A stretch of 20,936 nucleotides of DNA from JAAOZN01 sp964421575 (GCA_964421575.1 CAYQXI010000059.1:1-20936); one strand, 5' to 3'; positions 7,854 through 15,760 are shown, counted from the first letter of the stretch. Program-made: numbers and translations. Notes: a model not told the origin generated them from the sequence alone.

Positions 7854-8026
7854 GCTTCTTTTGGCTTATGGTTCTTGTAGCGCTCCACTAACCTGTATGT
7901 AGCATATCTATCATCTAGTGAGAACTTTGGTGGGTGTGGGTAGACGGTTTCACTTCCACATCGGCTACAGATCTTTGATAGCGTATAGGTCTGGCATCGG
8001 TCACATCTGCGAAGGAGCTTATCCAA
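7850..8026 (-). CDS. nop10: Nop10, H/ACA snoRNP component
   Basis: A 58-residue protein that is easy to miss. It has a TTG start at 8026-8024 and TAG at 7852-7850. The zinc ribbon is C8-DR-C11 and C20-SR-C23-G. It is followed by the diagnostic Nop10 signature TVYPHPPKFSLDDRYATYR, here at 27-45, then a basic C-terminal helix. Nop10 binds the pseudouridine synthase Cbf5 in H/ACA guide RNPs acting on rRNA. It lies 4 bp after the aIF2-alpha stop, the classical archaeal aIF2a-nop10 pair, with AAGGAG inside the end of aIF2-alpha as a likely ribosome-binding site. Its stop codon overlaps the aglB stop by two bases on the opposite strand. Confidence 0.95.
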   Translation of the reverse strand: MDKLLRRCDRCQTYTLSKICSRCGSETVYPHPPKFSLDDRYATYRLVERYKNHKPKEA

Positions 8027-8030
8027 GGCT

Positions 8031-8816
8031 TCATCGACTCCTTGTGAAGGAGAAGAATGCGTTGTTCTTCTGGAAGATGCTTTTGGCTTTATTAAGCGCG
8101 GCTTCTAACGCCCTCTCGGCAACCTTATAGTTCTCCGCTGTGACGGTTATCAAGTATTTAGAGGCTGCGAGGTAAGTTATCTTCACGTCAGCCCCTCCGC
8201 TCTTAACCTTTTCAGCAGCATCCAACGCCTCCTTAATTATATCGATACCGTTTGGGCTTAGAGACCTAGCTTCAATAACCCCCTTAATATTGACGGTCGG
8301 GAGGGTTATCTTCTCCTTCGCTACCTGCTCTAACGTCGCAACATATTCAACCGGAAGGTTCAAGCCTTCGAAGGCTTTCGCTCCTTTGGCGACCAAGTCC
8401 TCCAGCGCTTCATATAGATCGTCATACTCCTCCAGTATGGCATCTTCATACTTCGCTTCCTCTTCTTCGGTTAAGCCGAGCCTCTTCCTAACCGTGTTAA
8501 ACACGTTTCTGGCTTTCTCTGCCCGTTTGATCTGAAGCATCTTAGCTCTTCTTTCTTCATCGGTAACCTGCCTAAGAGAGAGGTCTACCTCCCGTCTAAC
8601 CTTGTTTACCCTTATCACCTTAAGGACCAGCTTCTGATTCTCCTGCACGTATCTGCTGATGTTCCTAACCCAGCCCGTGGATATTTCCGATATATGCAGG
8701 AAGCCGTTTAGTCCGCCGTATTCGTCTAAAGTCACGTAGACCCCATATGGTGTTATCTCAGTTACCGTAGCGTAGACCAGCTCACCCTCTTCAGGTAGAT
8801 TTTGCGCTTCCTCCAA
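8031..8816 (-). CDS. eif2A: Translation initiation factor aIF2 subunit alpha
   Basis: 261-residue alpha subunit of the ternary-complex factor that brings Met-tRNAi to the small ribosomal subunit. Residues about 10-85 are the S1/OB domain (GELVYATVTEITPYGVYVTL, then GFLHISEIS and REVDLSLRQV). The central helical domain spans about 90-175 with acidic KYEDAILEEYDDLYEALE. The C-terminal alpha-beta domain, about 175-255, begins near TLPTVNIKGVIEARS. The start is TTG 8816 and no longer in-frame start is convincing; a weak TATA-like GTTTAGT at about 8840-8846 (minus) supports a leaderless start. First gene of the aIF2a-nop10 pair, divergent from the RuvC-like gene. Confidence 0.95.
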   Translation of the reverse strand: MEEAQNLPEEGELVYATVTEITPYGVYVTLDEYGGLNGFLHISEISTGWVRNISRYVQENQKLVLKVIRVNKVRREVDLSLRQVTDEERRAKMLQIKRAEKARNVFNTVRKRLGLTEEEEAKYEDAILEEYDDLYEALEDLVAKGAKAFEGLNLPVEYVATLEQVAKEKITLPTVNIKGVIEARSLSPNGIDIIKEALDAAEKVKSGGADVKITYLAASKYLITVTAENYKVAERALEAALNKAKSIFQKNNAFFSFTRSR

Positions 8817-8847
8817 ATCTAAGCCTCCAACATCCTGTCACTAAACC

Positions 8848-8881
8848 ATGGTACTTGAACATTACCATCTGTTGATGGTAA
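8848..8881. promoter_or_regulatory. Divergent promoter with three ATGGTA half-sites and a perfect 8-bp hairpin
   Basis: ATGGTA at 8848-8853, TACCAT at 8863-8868 and ATGGTA at 8875-8880 alternate in orientation. The last two lie in a perfect inverted repeat, TTACCATC / GATGGTAA (8862-8869 and 8874-8881), with loop TGTT. The array lies between the weak aIF2-alpha TATA (about 8840-8846, minus) and GATATAACG at 8886-8894, the TATA of the plus gene at 8912. It is well placed to be an operator for either or both genes. Confidence 0.45.
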
Positions 8882-8911
8882 GGCTGATATAACGGTCTTT
8901 AGAAGTTTCTG

Positions 8912-9571
8912 TTGTTGGTTGATGTGGAGAAGGTGCCTGAGGTTGCGGTAGCGACGCTTGATGGTAGGGCATACTTCTTTATATCGAGCTTACTGAAGAG
9001 TATGGGTATACGATTCAGAAGCCTAACGCCGAACGAGCAGATAGATGAACATGTGAAGCTGGTGCTCTCTACGAGGAAGGAGCGCCCGCTGATACCTTTT
9101 GACCGTGTGTTATGTGTTGAGGATTTGGATAGCGAGTTGGCTGCGGCTAAGATCCTCTATATGGTGAAGGAGCCTGCTGGCGAATCTGTATATATTGTTG
9201 GCATCGACCCCGGTGTGAGGATAGGGATTTCGGCATTCTACTTAGGTGATGAAGTCTATAGTTGTGTTGTCTACTCTGCCGCTAAAGCCGCAAATATAGT
9301 CTCTAAGCTTTTGAGGAGCACGCAAGCTAAGAAGAAGATAGTGAGGATAGGTGATGGGAATATTGAGGTGACGTTAAAGATAGCCGAGGCTTTAGCTGAA
9401 GAGTTCGGCAAGCAGATTCGAATCGAGATAGTCAACGAAGCCGGCACTACCGCATTAGCTAAAAGTAAGCCGAATAAAAGGTGCGTAAAAGACCTTAGAG
9501 CAGCTAGACTCATAGCGTTGAGACAGGGGAGAGAGCTAACACCCAACTTTATCAGAAGCTATGGGAAGTAG
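8912..9571 (+). CDS. RuvC/YqgF-like RNase H-fold protein, predicted nuclease
   Basis: 219 residues. The C-terminal half has a RuvC/YqgF-type fold: strand plus first acid in VYIVGIDPGVRIGIS (D99), second region IVRIGDGN (D148), glutamate in IEIVNEAGTT (E176), and final acid in KDLRAARLIAL (D194). This D..E..D pattern fits metal-dependent resolvase-like enzymes. The N-terminal 90 residues (EVAVATLDGRAYFF, then LDSELAAAKILYMV) are an added alpha-beta domain I do not recognise. It may process branched nucleic acids or structured RNA, but no substrate can be assigned. The start is TTG 8912 with GATATAACG about 22 bp upstream, so probably leaderless. Convergent and overlapping by 13 bp with the Nudix-eIF2B gene. 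Confidence 0.65.
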   Translation: MLVDVEKVPEVAVATLDGRAYFFISSLLKSMGIRFRSLTPNEQIDEHVKLVLSTRKERPLIPFDRVLCVEDLDSELAAAKILYMVKEPAGESVYIVGIDPGVRIGISAFYLGDEVYSCVVYSAAKAANIVSKLLRSTQAKKKIVRIGDGNIEVTLKIAEALAEEFGKQIRIEIVNEAGTTALAKSKPNKRCVKDLRAARLIALRQGRELTPNFIRSYGK

Positions 9572-10908
9572 GAGGCTTTCAACGCTTCAACCGCATAATC
9601 ATAAGCCTTCTCAGGGTCGACGAATCCGTGTTCACAGATTATCTTTGTGACAAGATCTGGTGGTGTGATGTCGAAGTAGATGTTTCTAACCTTAAGGCCC
9701 TTTAATGCTTTATGGACTTGTGAAGGCGACCTCTCTTCTAACTTAAGTTTACTAAAGAGAGTGCTAACGCCTATCTTGAGGGTTTCAGCAGCTACGTAAA
9801 ATGGTATGGATGCTCTTTTGGCTGCTAAGGCTAGTAGATATGTTCCCATCTTATTGATTACTGAACCATCAGCCGAGATGGTGTCTGCTCCGGTTAGGGC
9901 TATATCTACTTCTTTGGCGAAGTAGCCTATGGAAGCATCTGTTATGAGCGTTACTTTACACCCGCTTTTAGCAAGCTCCTTAGCCATAGCCCAACCCTCG
10001 TAGAGCGGTCTTGACTCAGTAACGTATACCTCTACCTTAACTTTTGACGACGCTTCCTTGAGCGCCTCAAGGACTGTACTGCTGAGGCTATGTGTCAATA
10101 CCTTTGAACCTTCTTTAAATAGGTTGGTAGCGTGCTCAACGCACCGCTTAAACGCTTCATCCTTGGCTCGAAGCCACTTGTTAACCTCGCTTCGCAAGAG
10201 CTCTTTAAGGGCTTCTACATCTAGGTTCCTGCTGTATCCTTCCATCACACGCCCAAGAAGATATACTATAGCATTCTCTATAGCGAGCATACTCGGTCTT
10301 GCGTTGGCTATCTTCTTCGCATAAAACTTGAGGAAAGATACGTAATCCTCTACATCACCTTTCTTAAACGAATCTGATGCTTCTAGAAGAATTTCTGCGG
10401 CTCTGGCAGCTAGCCAGCTCGAGCCGTGTGTTAGATCACCCTTTATTTCTTTAAGGTAGTTTTGCAATCTGCGGTTCAATTTAAAGGCGCAAGGTTTGAC
10501 CCGCTCTAACGCATCACCTAAACGAGGCACAGTGTTATACCACTTGATCTCCTTCGGTTTAATCCAAGCGTAGGTTTCGTGCTCCCAATCCAACCTTACC
10601 TTATCGCTGGGTGCTTTAAAGAGGAAAGGGTGGACGAGCCATAGCACATCTTTCCCCTTATCGTATGTTGGGAGGGGTTCACCTACCCTCAGAAGCGCCT
10701 CTTTACCGATCTTTAACCCAGTCTCTTCCTCTACCTCTTTGAGCGCGGTATCTAGGGGTTGCTCACCTTCCTCAATATAGCCGCTTACACCAGCCCAAGC
10801 GCCTTGGTAGCTCCCAACTTTCGCGCTTCTTTTTAAGATGAGGATCTTGCCTCGGTAGGTTAAGAATGAGGTAGCTACAGACCTTATCAGCAAAGCTCCT
10901 CTAGCCAC
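9559..10908 (-). CDS. Nudix hydrolase-eIF2B-like fusion protein
   Basis: 449-residue two-domain protein. Residues 1-150 form a Nudix domain with the full box from G43 to L65 (GYIEEGEQPLD start; E49, K57-E58, E61-E62 and T63-G64-L65), with Lys replacing the usual Arg. Residues 165-449 match the eIF2B-alpha / ribose-1,5-bisphosphate isomerase superfamily: VLTHSLSSTV at about 270-279, then TESRPLYEG, TDASIGYF, GADTISADGSVINKMGT at about 340-356 and PFYVAAETLK. The isomerase aspartate (D342) is kept, but the catalytic Cys expected after TH is Ser274. It could be a regulator or an enzyme with altered chemistry that senses or hydrolyses a nucleotide or sugar phosphate. The start is GTG 10908 with TTTTTAAG about 22-26 bp upstream. 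Confidence 0.85.
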   Translation of the reverse strand: MARGALLIRSVATSFLTYRGKILILKRSAKVGSYQGAWAGVSGYIEEGEQPLDTALKEVEEETGLKIGKEALLRVGEPLPTYDKGKDVLWLVHPFLFKAPSDKVRLDWEHETYAWIKPKEIKWYNTVPRLGDALERVKPCAFKLNRRLQNYLKEIKGDLTHGSSWLAARAAEILLEASDSFKKGDVEDYVSFLKFYAKKIANARPSMLAIENAIVYLLGRVMEGYSRNLDVEALKELLRSEVNKWLRAKDEAFKRCVEHATNLFKEGSKVLTHSLSSTVLEALKEASSKVKVEVYVTESRPLYEGWAMAKELAKSGCKVTLITDASIGYFAKEVDIALTGADTISADGSVINKMGTYLLALAAKRASIPFYVAAETLKIGVSTLFSKLKLEERSPSQVHKALKGLKVRNIYFDITPPDLVTKIICEHGFVDPEKAYDYAVEALKASYFP

Positions 10909-10990
10909 TAGATCACAATCTTCCTTAAAAATCTGCTAACCGCTGTATAATCTTATATGGCGCTTCTGACCCAGATTTAGCTGGATTTCT

Positions 10991-12103
10991 ATGGTGACCA
11001 AGAGCAAAATAATGGATGTGCTTTCAACTGTAATCGACCCAGAGATAGGCTTAAACATCGTTGAGCTTGGGATGGTCAAAGAGGTTGAGATAGGGGATGG
11101 TAGGGTTAGGATACTTATTGCTTTGACGGTGCCGAGCTGCCCTCTAGCCGACACAATAAAGAGGGATATTGAGAGGGCTGTAAATAGTCTGGATGGTGTT
11201 CACAGCGTCACTGTGGAAACCACCTCTATGAGCCAAGAAGAGTTAGATAGGCTCAAATCAAGGCTTCGAGAGAAGTTCAGTAAAAAATCTTCTACCGTAG
11301 CTATAGAGAAGATGGATAAGAAGAATATAGCCCACATCATAGCGGTCGTATCGGGCAAAGGCGGTGTTGGTAAATCATCCGTTTCGGCCTTACTTGCAAG
11401 TGAGCTGAGAAGGATGGGGTATGAAGTTGGTGTGCTTGATGCTGATATCACAGGACCAAGTATAGCTAAGATTCTCAACCTAACTGAGAGACCTAGAATA
11501 AGTGAGAGAGGCATAATACCGCTGACCACAAAAAGCGGGATAAAGGCGATCTCCATAAACCTACTTCTAGACGACCCTGAAAGAGCAGTCATTTGGAGAG
11601 GGCCTATTATAAGTAATGTGATAAAGCAGCTTTACTCAGAAGTCGATTGGGGCGATCTACACTTCCTCATAATCGACCTACCACCTGGCACAAGCGACGC
11701 ACCCCTTACAGTCTACCAATCCATACCTATCGATGGAGTTATAGTCGTAAGCACACCACAAGATCTAGCCTTGATGATAGTGGCGAAGGCGGTTAACATG
11801 GCTAGGGCAGTAAATGTACCTGTGCTTGGGCTTATCGAAAACATGGGCTACTTGATCTGCCCACATTGTGGGCAGAAGATCAACCTATTCGGCGAACCTA
11901 AAGGTGAAAAGGCTGCGAAAAGGTTTAACATACCGTTTCTAGGTGTTATCCCTCTTGACCCTAAGATGGTTGAGATGGCTGACAAGGGGCTTATAGAAGA
12001 CTACCAAAGCCAAGCCTTTGCTGAAGTCGCTACCAACTTTAAAAACGTAGTTCTAAAGGGCTTAGTAGATATCTCACCCATTGGTTGGAGAAGAACATCT
12101 TAA
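10991..12103 (+). CDS. mrp: Mrp/NBP35 (ApbC) iron-sulfur carrier ATPase with DUF59 domain
   Basis: 370 residues. Residues 1-75 are a MIP18/DUF59 domain (DPEIGLNIVELGMV near 17-30, VPSCPLAD). A linker leads to the P-loop ATPase with deviant Walker A G122-KGGVGK-S129, the switch segment VLDADITGPSI and LPPGTSD. The cluster-bridging C290-PH-C293 follows at the dimer interface. The family carries [4Fe-4S] clusters to apo-proteins in the cytosol. The ATG start at 10991 has a TATA-like CTTATATGG at 10952-10960, predicting a short leader. Such ATPases often cooperate with NifX-like and radical SAM proteins; those are present in this window, but 4-9 kb away, so a direct link is only suggestive. Confidence 0.95.
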   Translation: MVTKSKIMDVLSTVIDPEIGLNIVELGMVKEVEIGDGRVRILIALTVPSCPLADTIKRDIERAVNSLDGVHSVTVETTSMSQEELDRLKSRLREKFSKKSSTVAIEKMDKKNIAHIIAVVSGKGGVGKSSVSALLASELRRMGYEVGVLDADITGPSIAKILNLTERPRISERGIIPLTTKSGIKAISINLLLDDPERAVIWRGPIISNVIKQLYSEVDWGDLHFLIIDLPPGTSDAPLTVYQSIPIDGVIVVSTPQDLALMIVAKAVNMARAVNVPVLGLIENMGYLICPHCGQKINLFGEPKGEKAAKRFNIPFLGVIPLDPKMVEMADKGLIEDYQSQAFAEVATNFKNVVLKGLVDISPIGWRRTS

Positions 12104-12151
12104 CTATTAGAGCGTGGTTTTTGATCTATCATTCATTAACTTGAAGTAATT

Positions 12152-12856
12152 ATGGCGGTAACCATAAATAATCGTGCAAATGACCCTATAACGATTAGAA
12201 TGAACTTTAATGATGAGTTCAGATTTAGTAGAAGTAGGAGGATAGCGGCTATAGCGATCTTCGCAGCGGTTGCAGCAGTAATAAGATTACAGAGCAAAGT
12301 TTTGAGCCTACCCTTCCCACTCATGCCAGCTTTAAAGCTCGAGATCTGGGAGATTCCTGTTGCGCTAGGGTTACTACTTTACGGACCTAGTGTAGGTTTC
12401 AGCGCTGGCGTAGTGGTCTTAGGTATAGGTTTGATGGTTGCTAGTAACCCAACGGGTCAAGTGTATAACTTCATAGCTTTTTCAAGCATGTTGATTGGAG
12501 TGGTGCTAGCAAATAAGATCTACTCGCGCAGCAGAAGATTCAGCTTAAGGGGTAGTGTGCTTACATCCACAATAGGTGGCATATTAGTTAGAGTCGCTGT
12601 TATGGTGCCTCTTATGCTGGTTTTGCTGCCACTCCCCCCACCTCTGGGCTTCAACCTACCACTCTGGAGTAACCCTGTGCTGCTCAGAAGCTGGGTCGTG
12701 GCGCTCGTCCTTTTTAACTCGCTAGTAGCGGCATACACTATACCCCTCTCATATTTGATCGAGGAAGCGCTGGTCAAAAGGTTGACACCCCTAACTTGGA
12801 TACGCCTACCTCTCTTAAGGCTTCAAGCTGTAGGAAGCAAAGAGGATAGGGAGTAG
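12152..12856 (+). CDS. ECF transporter substrate-binding (S) component, RibU-like
   Basis: 234-residue integral membrane protein with about six hydrophobic segments starting at residue 30. The block MPALKLEIWEIPVALGLLLYGP at about 52-73 (quoted in part: LKLEIWEIP) and GQVYNFIAFSSML resemble the loop and TM regions of riboflavin-type ECF S components, where Lx-D/E-xxxIP and the following GP are conserved. It would capture a vitamin-like substrate and pair with a shared ECF-T/ATPase module, none of which is encoded in this window. The N-terminal 25 residues are polar and unusual. The start is ATG 12152; a later start near residue 14 is possible. Substrate assignment is weak. Confidence 0.65.
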   Translation: MAVTINNRANDPITIRMNFNDEFRFSRSRRIAAIAIFAAVAAVIRLQSKVLSLPFPLMPALKLEIWEIPVALGLLLYGPSVGFSAGVVVLGIGLMVASNPTGQVYNFIAFSSMLIGVVLANKIYSRSRRFSLRGSVLTSTIGGILVRVAVMVPLMLVLLPLPPPLGFNLPLWSNPVLLRSWVVALVLFNSLVAAYTIPLSYLIEEALVKRLTPLTWIRLPLLRLQAVGSKEDRE

Positions 12857-12920
12857 TCGCTGAAGATAAAAGAGATTAACACATATATTGCCTTTAGCTC
12901 ACATACTTATTGATCTGTAA

Positions 12921-13877
12921 GTGTACTTAGCCGCTATCAAGCCAAAGAATGTCGCCCTATTCCTAAGAGGTTATAGAAGAACAGCTGTATTCGCAGTTAC
13001 ATCACAATGTAACTGTAGATGTGTGATGTGTGGTATGTGGGAGAAGCCTAAGCAACACATCTCCCTATCTGATGCTAAGCAGATAATTGACTTCCTCGTA
13101 AAAAGGCGCTTCCTAATACTCTACCTAACAGGCGGCGAACCAACCCTTCACCCAAAAATATGTGAGATAGTCAGCTATGCATCCTCTAAGGGCCTCATAA
13201 CTACCATGACTACCAACGGAACCACATCACTAAAGGTTCTGCAGAGGCTGAAGGAGAGTGGGCTTCAGAGCATAAGCGTTTCACTAGACCACTACGATCC
13301 GCAGCGGTGCGAATCTATTAGAGGTGTTAATGGGATTATGGAGAAGCAGATCAACACCCTCCTCTACGCAAACACATTAGCTCTAAAACCTTACGCCCTC
13401 ACATACCTAGGACCAGAGATCGCCAGAGATGGTGTTGCGAAACTTATCAGCTACGTGAACAAACTTGGGTTGCCCTGGGGCTTCTGCTACCCTACTGATG
13501 CAAAGAACTCATTTACACTAAAACCAGAAGCCCAGAAGCAAGCCGATTTGCTGAACGCTCTACAAACCATACTCTACTTTAAGAAGCATAAGCCAGGGAG
13601 CGTAACCAACACACTAGCTTACATAGAGGACGCTATACGCCACACAGAAAACAAGCCTACAAAACATCCTTGCTTAGCCGGCTATACCGTAGTTTACATA
13701 GATTGGCTCGGTGACGTCTACCCCTGTTTTATGAGGGGGAAGCTCTTCAACATATTTGATGGGGAGGAGAAGTTTGAGAGGTTTGACTGCGACCGCTGCT
13801 TAGCAAACTGCTTTAGAGAACCGTCCTATCTTGCTAAACTATCTCTACCTTTCGCCCTAAAAGAGGTCTTCAGCTAA
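12921..13877 (+). CDS. Radical SAM protein with auxiliary-cluster (SPASM/twitch-like) C-terminus
   Basis: 318 residues. The radical SAM cluster motif is C30-x3-C34-x2-C37, with an extra C32 inside, and GGEP occurs at 71-74 (LTGGEPTLHP). The C-terminal cysteines C251, C269, C290, C293 and C297 resemble a SPASM or twitch auxiliary [4Fe-4S] region, as in enzymes modifying peptides or acting as dehydrogenases. GDVYPCF and FDCDRC are typical of that region. The start is GTG 12921; ACATATATTG at 12881-12890 is a good TATA box giving a leader of about 9 nt. The hypothetical membrane protein 20 bp downstream is probably its operon partner. The substrate is unknown; no short Cys-rich precursor peptide is evident nearby. 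Confidence 0.85.
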   Translation: MYLAAIKPKNVALFLRGYRRTAVFAVTSQCNCRCVMCGMWEKPKQHISLSDAKQIIDFLVKRRFLILYLTGGEPTLHPKICEIVSYASSKGLITTMTTNGTTSLKVLQRLKESGLQSISVSLDHYDPQRCESIRGVNGIMEKQINTLLYANTLALKPYALTYLGPEIARDGVAKLISYVNKLGLPWGFCYPTDAKNSFTLKPEAQKQADLLNALQTILYFKKHKPGSVTNTLAYIEDAIRHTENKPTKHPCLAGYTVVYIDWLGDVYPCFMRGKLFNIFDGEEKFERFDCDRCLANCFREPSYLAKLSLPFALKEVFS

Positions 13878-13897
13878 CCAACTCAACTTGATAACAA

Positions 13898-14314
13898 GTG
13901 TCAAAAAAGTTAACAAAGAACTCTAATAAACCCAAAATAGAAACTTGCGGATGTATGCTAACGCCAAGAGCAGCAGCTAATCTAACCGCACATCTACAAA
14001 GAAGAGCAACAACTTACCTTGAGGTTTGTAGGAACGTAAGGGACGCGGCAACCACAGCCAAAAGCCTGAAACAATACATTGGTAAAGAAGATCTTGAAAG
14101 TAGTGGCTCTAAACTAATAGCGCTAGGTGTAGCTCTAATAGCATTCCCAGAACCTATAATTTCAGATGCTTTAGGTTTGGCGTTCATAACAGTAGGGCTG
14201 CTTAAGAGAAAAACAAGGAAGATCAGTATAATGGATGTGTATGAGGAGATGCACCAAGCAGCTAAGTGCATAAAAGAAGCTACAGAATACACGCAAATAA
14301 ACACTATATTTTAG
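13898..14314 (+). CDS. Hypothetical small membrane protein with N-terminal CGC motif
   Basis: 138 residues, not recognised. A basic, Asn/Lys-rich start is followed by ETCGCML, a region with AHLQRRATTYLEVCRNVRDAA that may be helical, and one hydrophobic stretch at about 71-99. That stretch (SKLIALGVALIAF and LGLAFITVGLL) is broken by PEPIISD, so it may be a hairpin or two short membrane segments. The C-terminus is soluble and helical with MHQAAKCIKEA. The GTG start at 13898 lies 20 bp after the radical SAM stop, with no clear SD; ATG at 13955 is an alternative that would drop the CGC motif. It is more AT-rich than the housekeeping genes upstream. Operon position suggests a partner or substrate of the radical SAM protein. 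Confidence 0.6.
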   Translation: MSKKLTKNSNKPKIETCGCMLTPRAAANLTAHLQRRATTYLEVCRNVRDAATTAKSLKQYIGKEDLESSGSKLIALGVALIAFPEPIISDALGLAFITVGLLKRKTRKISIMDVYEEMHQAAKCIKEATEYTQINTIF

Positions 14315-14344
14315 AGAAGCAGCCGCTTACGTCAAAAGTCGCCT

Positions 14345-14794
14345 TCATATCACTAATGGTATGAAACGCCAGCGAACCTTTTTCATATATTCCTCGTATT
14401 TGGCTCCGTGTGTTTTGATCAAGTAGTCCTCCTCTTTTCTCGCAGCTTCATTTAAGATCACTACATTTGAAATAGCGAAGAGTATGACCAACAGAGATTG
14501 TAGCAAAAAGGAGGCTCCAAACATCATCAGAATAATAGATGAATAGTGAGGGTGTCGAAGATATTCATATACTCCCTTCGTTACCAGCACCCCTTTGTAT
14601 ATCTCATCTTTTAACTTGTGCCATTGGATGAAGAGTATAGAACCAACGAGGAGAAATACACCTCCAACCGACCAAGCCACAATATTTGGAACTGGAAACA
14701 AAAATGGGCCGAAAAATAACCTTACGTAAACACCAGTTAAAAGGATAAAAACAACTATTGAGGCGTAAACGTATTTTGCCTTTTCTTCTTTCAA
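14345..14794 (-). CDS. ICMT/PEMT-like membrane methyltransferase
   Basis: 149-residue polytopic protein of the isoprenylcysteine carboxyl methyltransferase family. About four hydrophobic segments are visible (residues 9-30, 38-54, 88-115). They are followed by the SAM-binding C-terminal signature: VYEYLRHPHYSS at about 76-87, then NEAARKEEDYL and GAKYEEYMKKVRWRFIP. Prokaryotic members methylate unknown thiols, lipids or small molecules. The start is TTG 14794; a CTTTAAAT box at about 14818-14828 on the minus strand supports a leaderless start. It is transcribed towards the hypothetical gene and separated from it by 30 bp. The family is clear; the substrate is unknown. Confidence 0.85.
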   Translation of the reverse strand: MKEEKAKYVYASIVVFILLTGVYVRLFFGPFLFPVPNIVAWSVGGVFLLVGSILFIQWHKLKDEIYKGVLVTKGVYEYLRHPHYSSIILMMFGASFLLQSLLVILFAISNVVILNEAARKEEDYLIKTHGAKYEEYMKKVRWRFIPLVI

Positions 14795-14996
14795 ATATGC
14801 TGGTTGTACTTTTGATGCGATTTAAAGGTTATCAGAGCGAGCGTTTACATTTTACGATTCGGTTAAGTCGCTTTGACGGCTCGGAAGAACTCCGTTAGCT
14901 TTCTCACCTCACCCTCCCTATGTTTATTCATACTTTTTTACATCTTACACGCTGTTAAAGTGGAGGAGCCTAAGCATCTACCACATTTTTTCTTTT

Positions 14997-15731
14997 CTAA
15001 AACGATTCGAAGCATAGTCTTGTGAAGCCGAATTCGTAGGCTGCTGCGGCTATCGTTACACCGTAGAAGATAAGTTTCTTTCCTTGACTAAGACTAATTA
15101 TTTCGTCTATTGTGTTGTTGACTATAGAGGTTCCGGTTGCGAAGACGGCTTGGCTCCAGCCAATGGCTTCTCGATTTACTTCATAAGATTCTATAGGGAC
15201 CCCCTCTTTCACTTGCCCGATGTTAGATGGATTCATGTCGGTTACTCTGAAGTTCTTAAATGATTTGGAGATGTGATAAGTGAAAGCCGGGTGGTACCCT
15301 ATCATCAGCACTTTAGAGTCTGGGGGTAGTATCGAAGAAAGGTATTGAGCGGCTTCCTTGGCACATATTTCTGGCCCCTTATCTTTGCAGTGTGTGGTGT
15401 TGGTGATGAGACCCAAATATCTGTATGTGGCATTTGCCGATGCAATAAATATAGACCTATTCCTGTTAGTGTCTAAGCTTAGGTTATAGACAGATCGCAA
15501 GTCGCCTTCGTAATAGGTTGGAGGCTCATCTGTAAATGCTTGACCAGAAAAGCCTTTGAGCTCTGCTTGAAGCAAGACTTCTTGCCCTCTTCTTAGTGGG
15601 AAGTCCCTTGCTGGTGCTGGTTTACCTATTGCTTCCGCTGGGCTTAGACGCCTCACTTTAACTATAGCGTTCTCCAAGCCATTTTCTTTAACCCTCTTCC
15701 ACCACCTTTCTCTAAGCTCCTCTATGAGCAT
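14997..15731 (-). CDS. DUF364 family protein (putative metal-chelating, Rossmann-like)
   Basis: 244 residues. The N-terminal DUF4213-like part has FSGQAFTDEPPTYYEGDLRS at 61-80 and SLDTNRNRSIFIASANATYR, and contains a possible metal-ligand cluster H114-C115-KDKGPE-x-C123. The DUF364 Rossmann-like part begins at VLMIGYHPAF (141-150), continues with RVTDMNPSNIGQ and ATGTSIVNNTIDEII, and ends AYEFGFTRLCFESF. DUF364 is described as a putative heavy-metal chelation domain. The ATG start at 15731 has an AGGTGGTGA ribosome-binding site and lies 29 bp after the substrate-binding protein gene, so the two form an operon. A second family member lies at the right end of this window. Confidence 0.85.
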   Translation of the reverse strand: MLIEELRERWWKRVKENGLENAIVKVRRLSPAEAIGKPAPARDFPLRRGQEVLLQAELKGFSGQAFTDEPPTYYEGDLRSVYNLSLDTNRNRSIFIASANATYRYLGLITNTTHCKDKGPEICAKEAAQYLSSILPPDSKVLMIGYHPAFTYHISKSFKNFRVTDMNPSNIGQVKEGVPIESYEVNREAIGWSQAVFATGTSIVNNTIDEIISLSQGKKLIFYGVTIAAAAYEFGFTRLCFESF

Positions 15732-15760
15732 ACCCGTTCACCACCTAGATTCTTGATATT

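Noticed and set aside
14986..14996. T-rich run that could be a terminator
   Set aside because: It is T-rich on the plus strand, where no gene ends; for the minus-strand genes the RNA would be A-rich.
14935..15015. 25-codon minus-strand frame with CGRC overlapping the end of the DUF364 gene
   Set aside because: Too short, no promoter or SD, and only one Cys pair.
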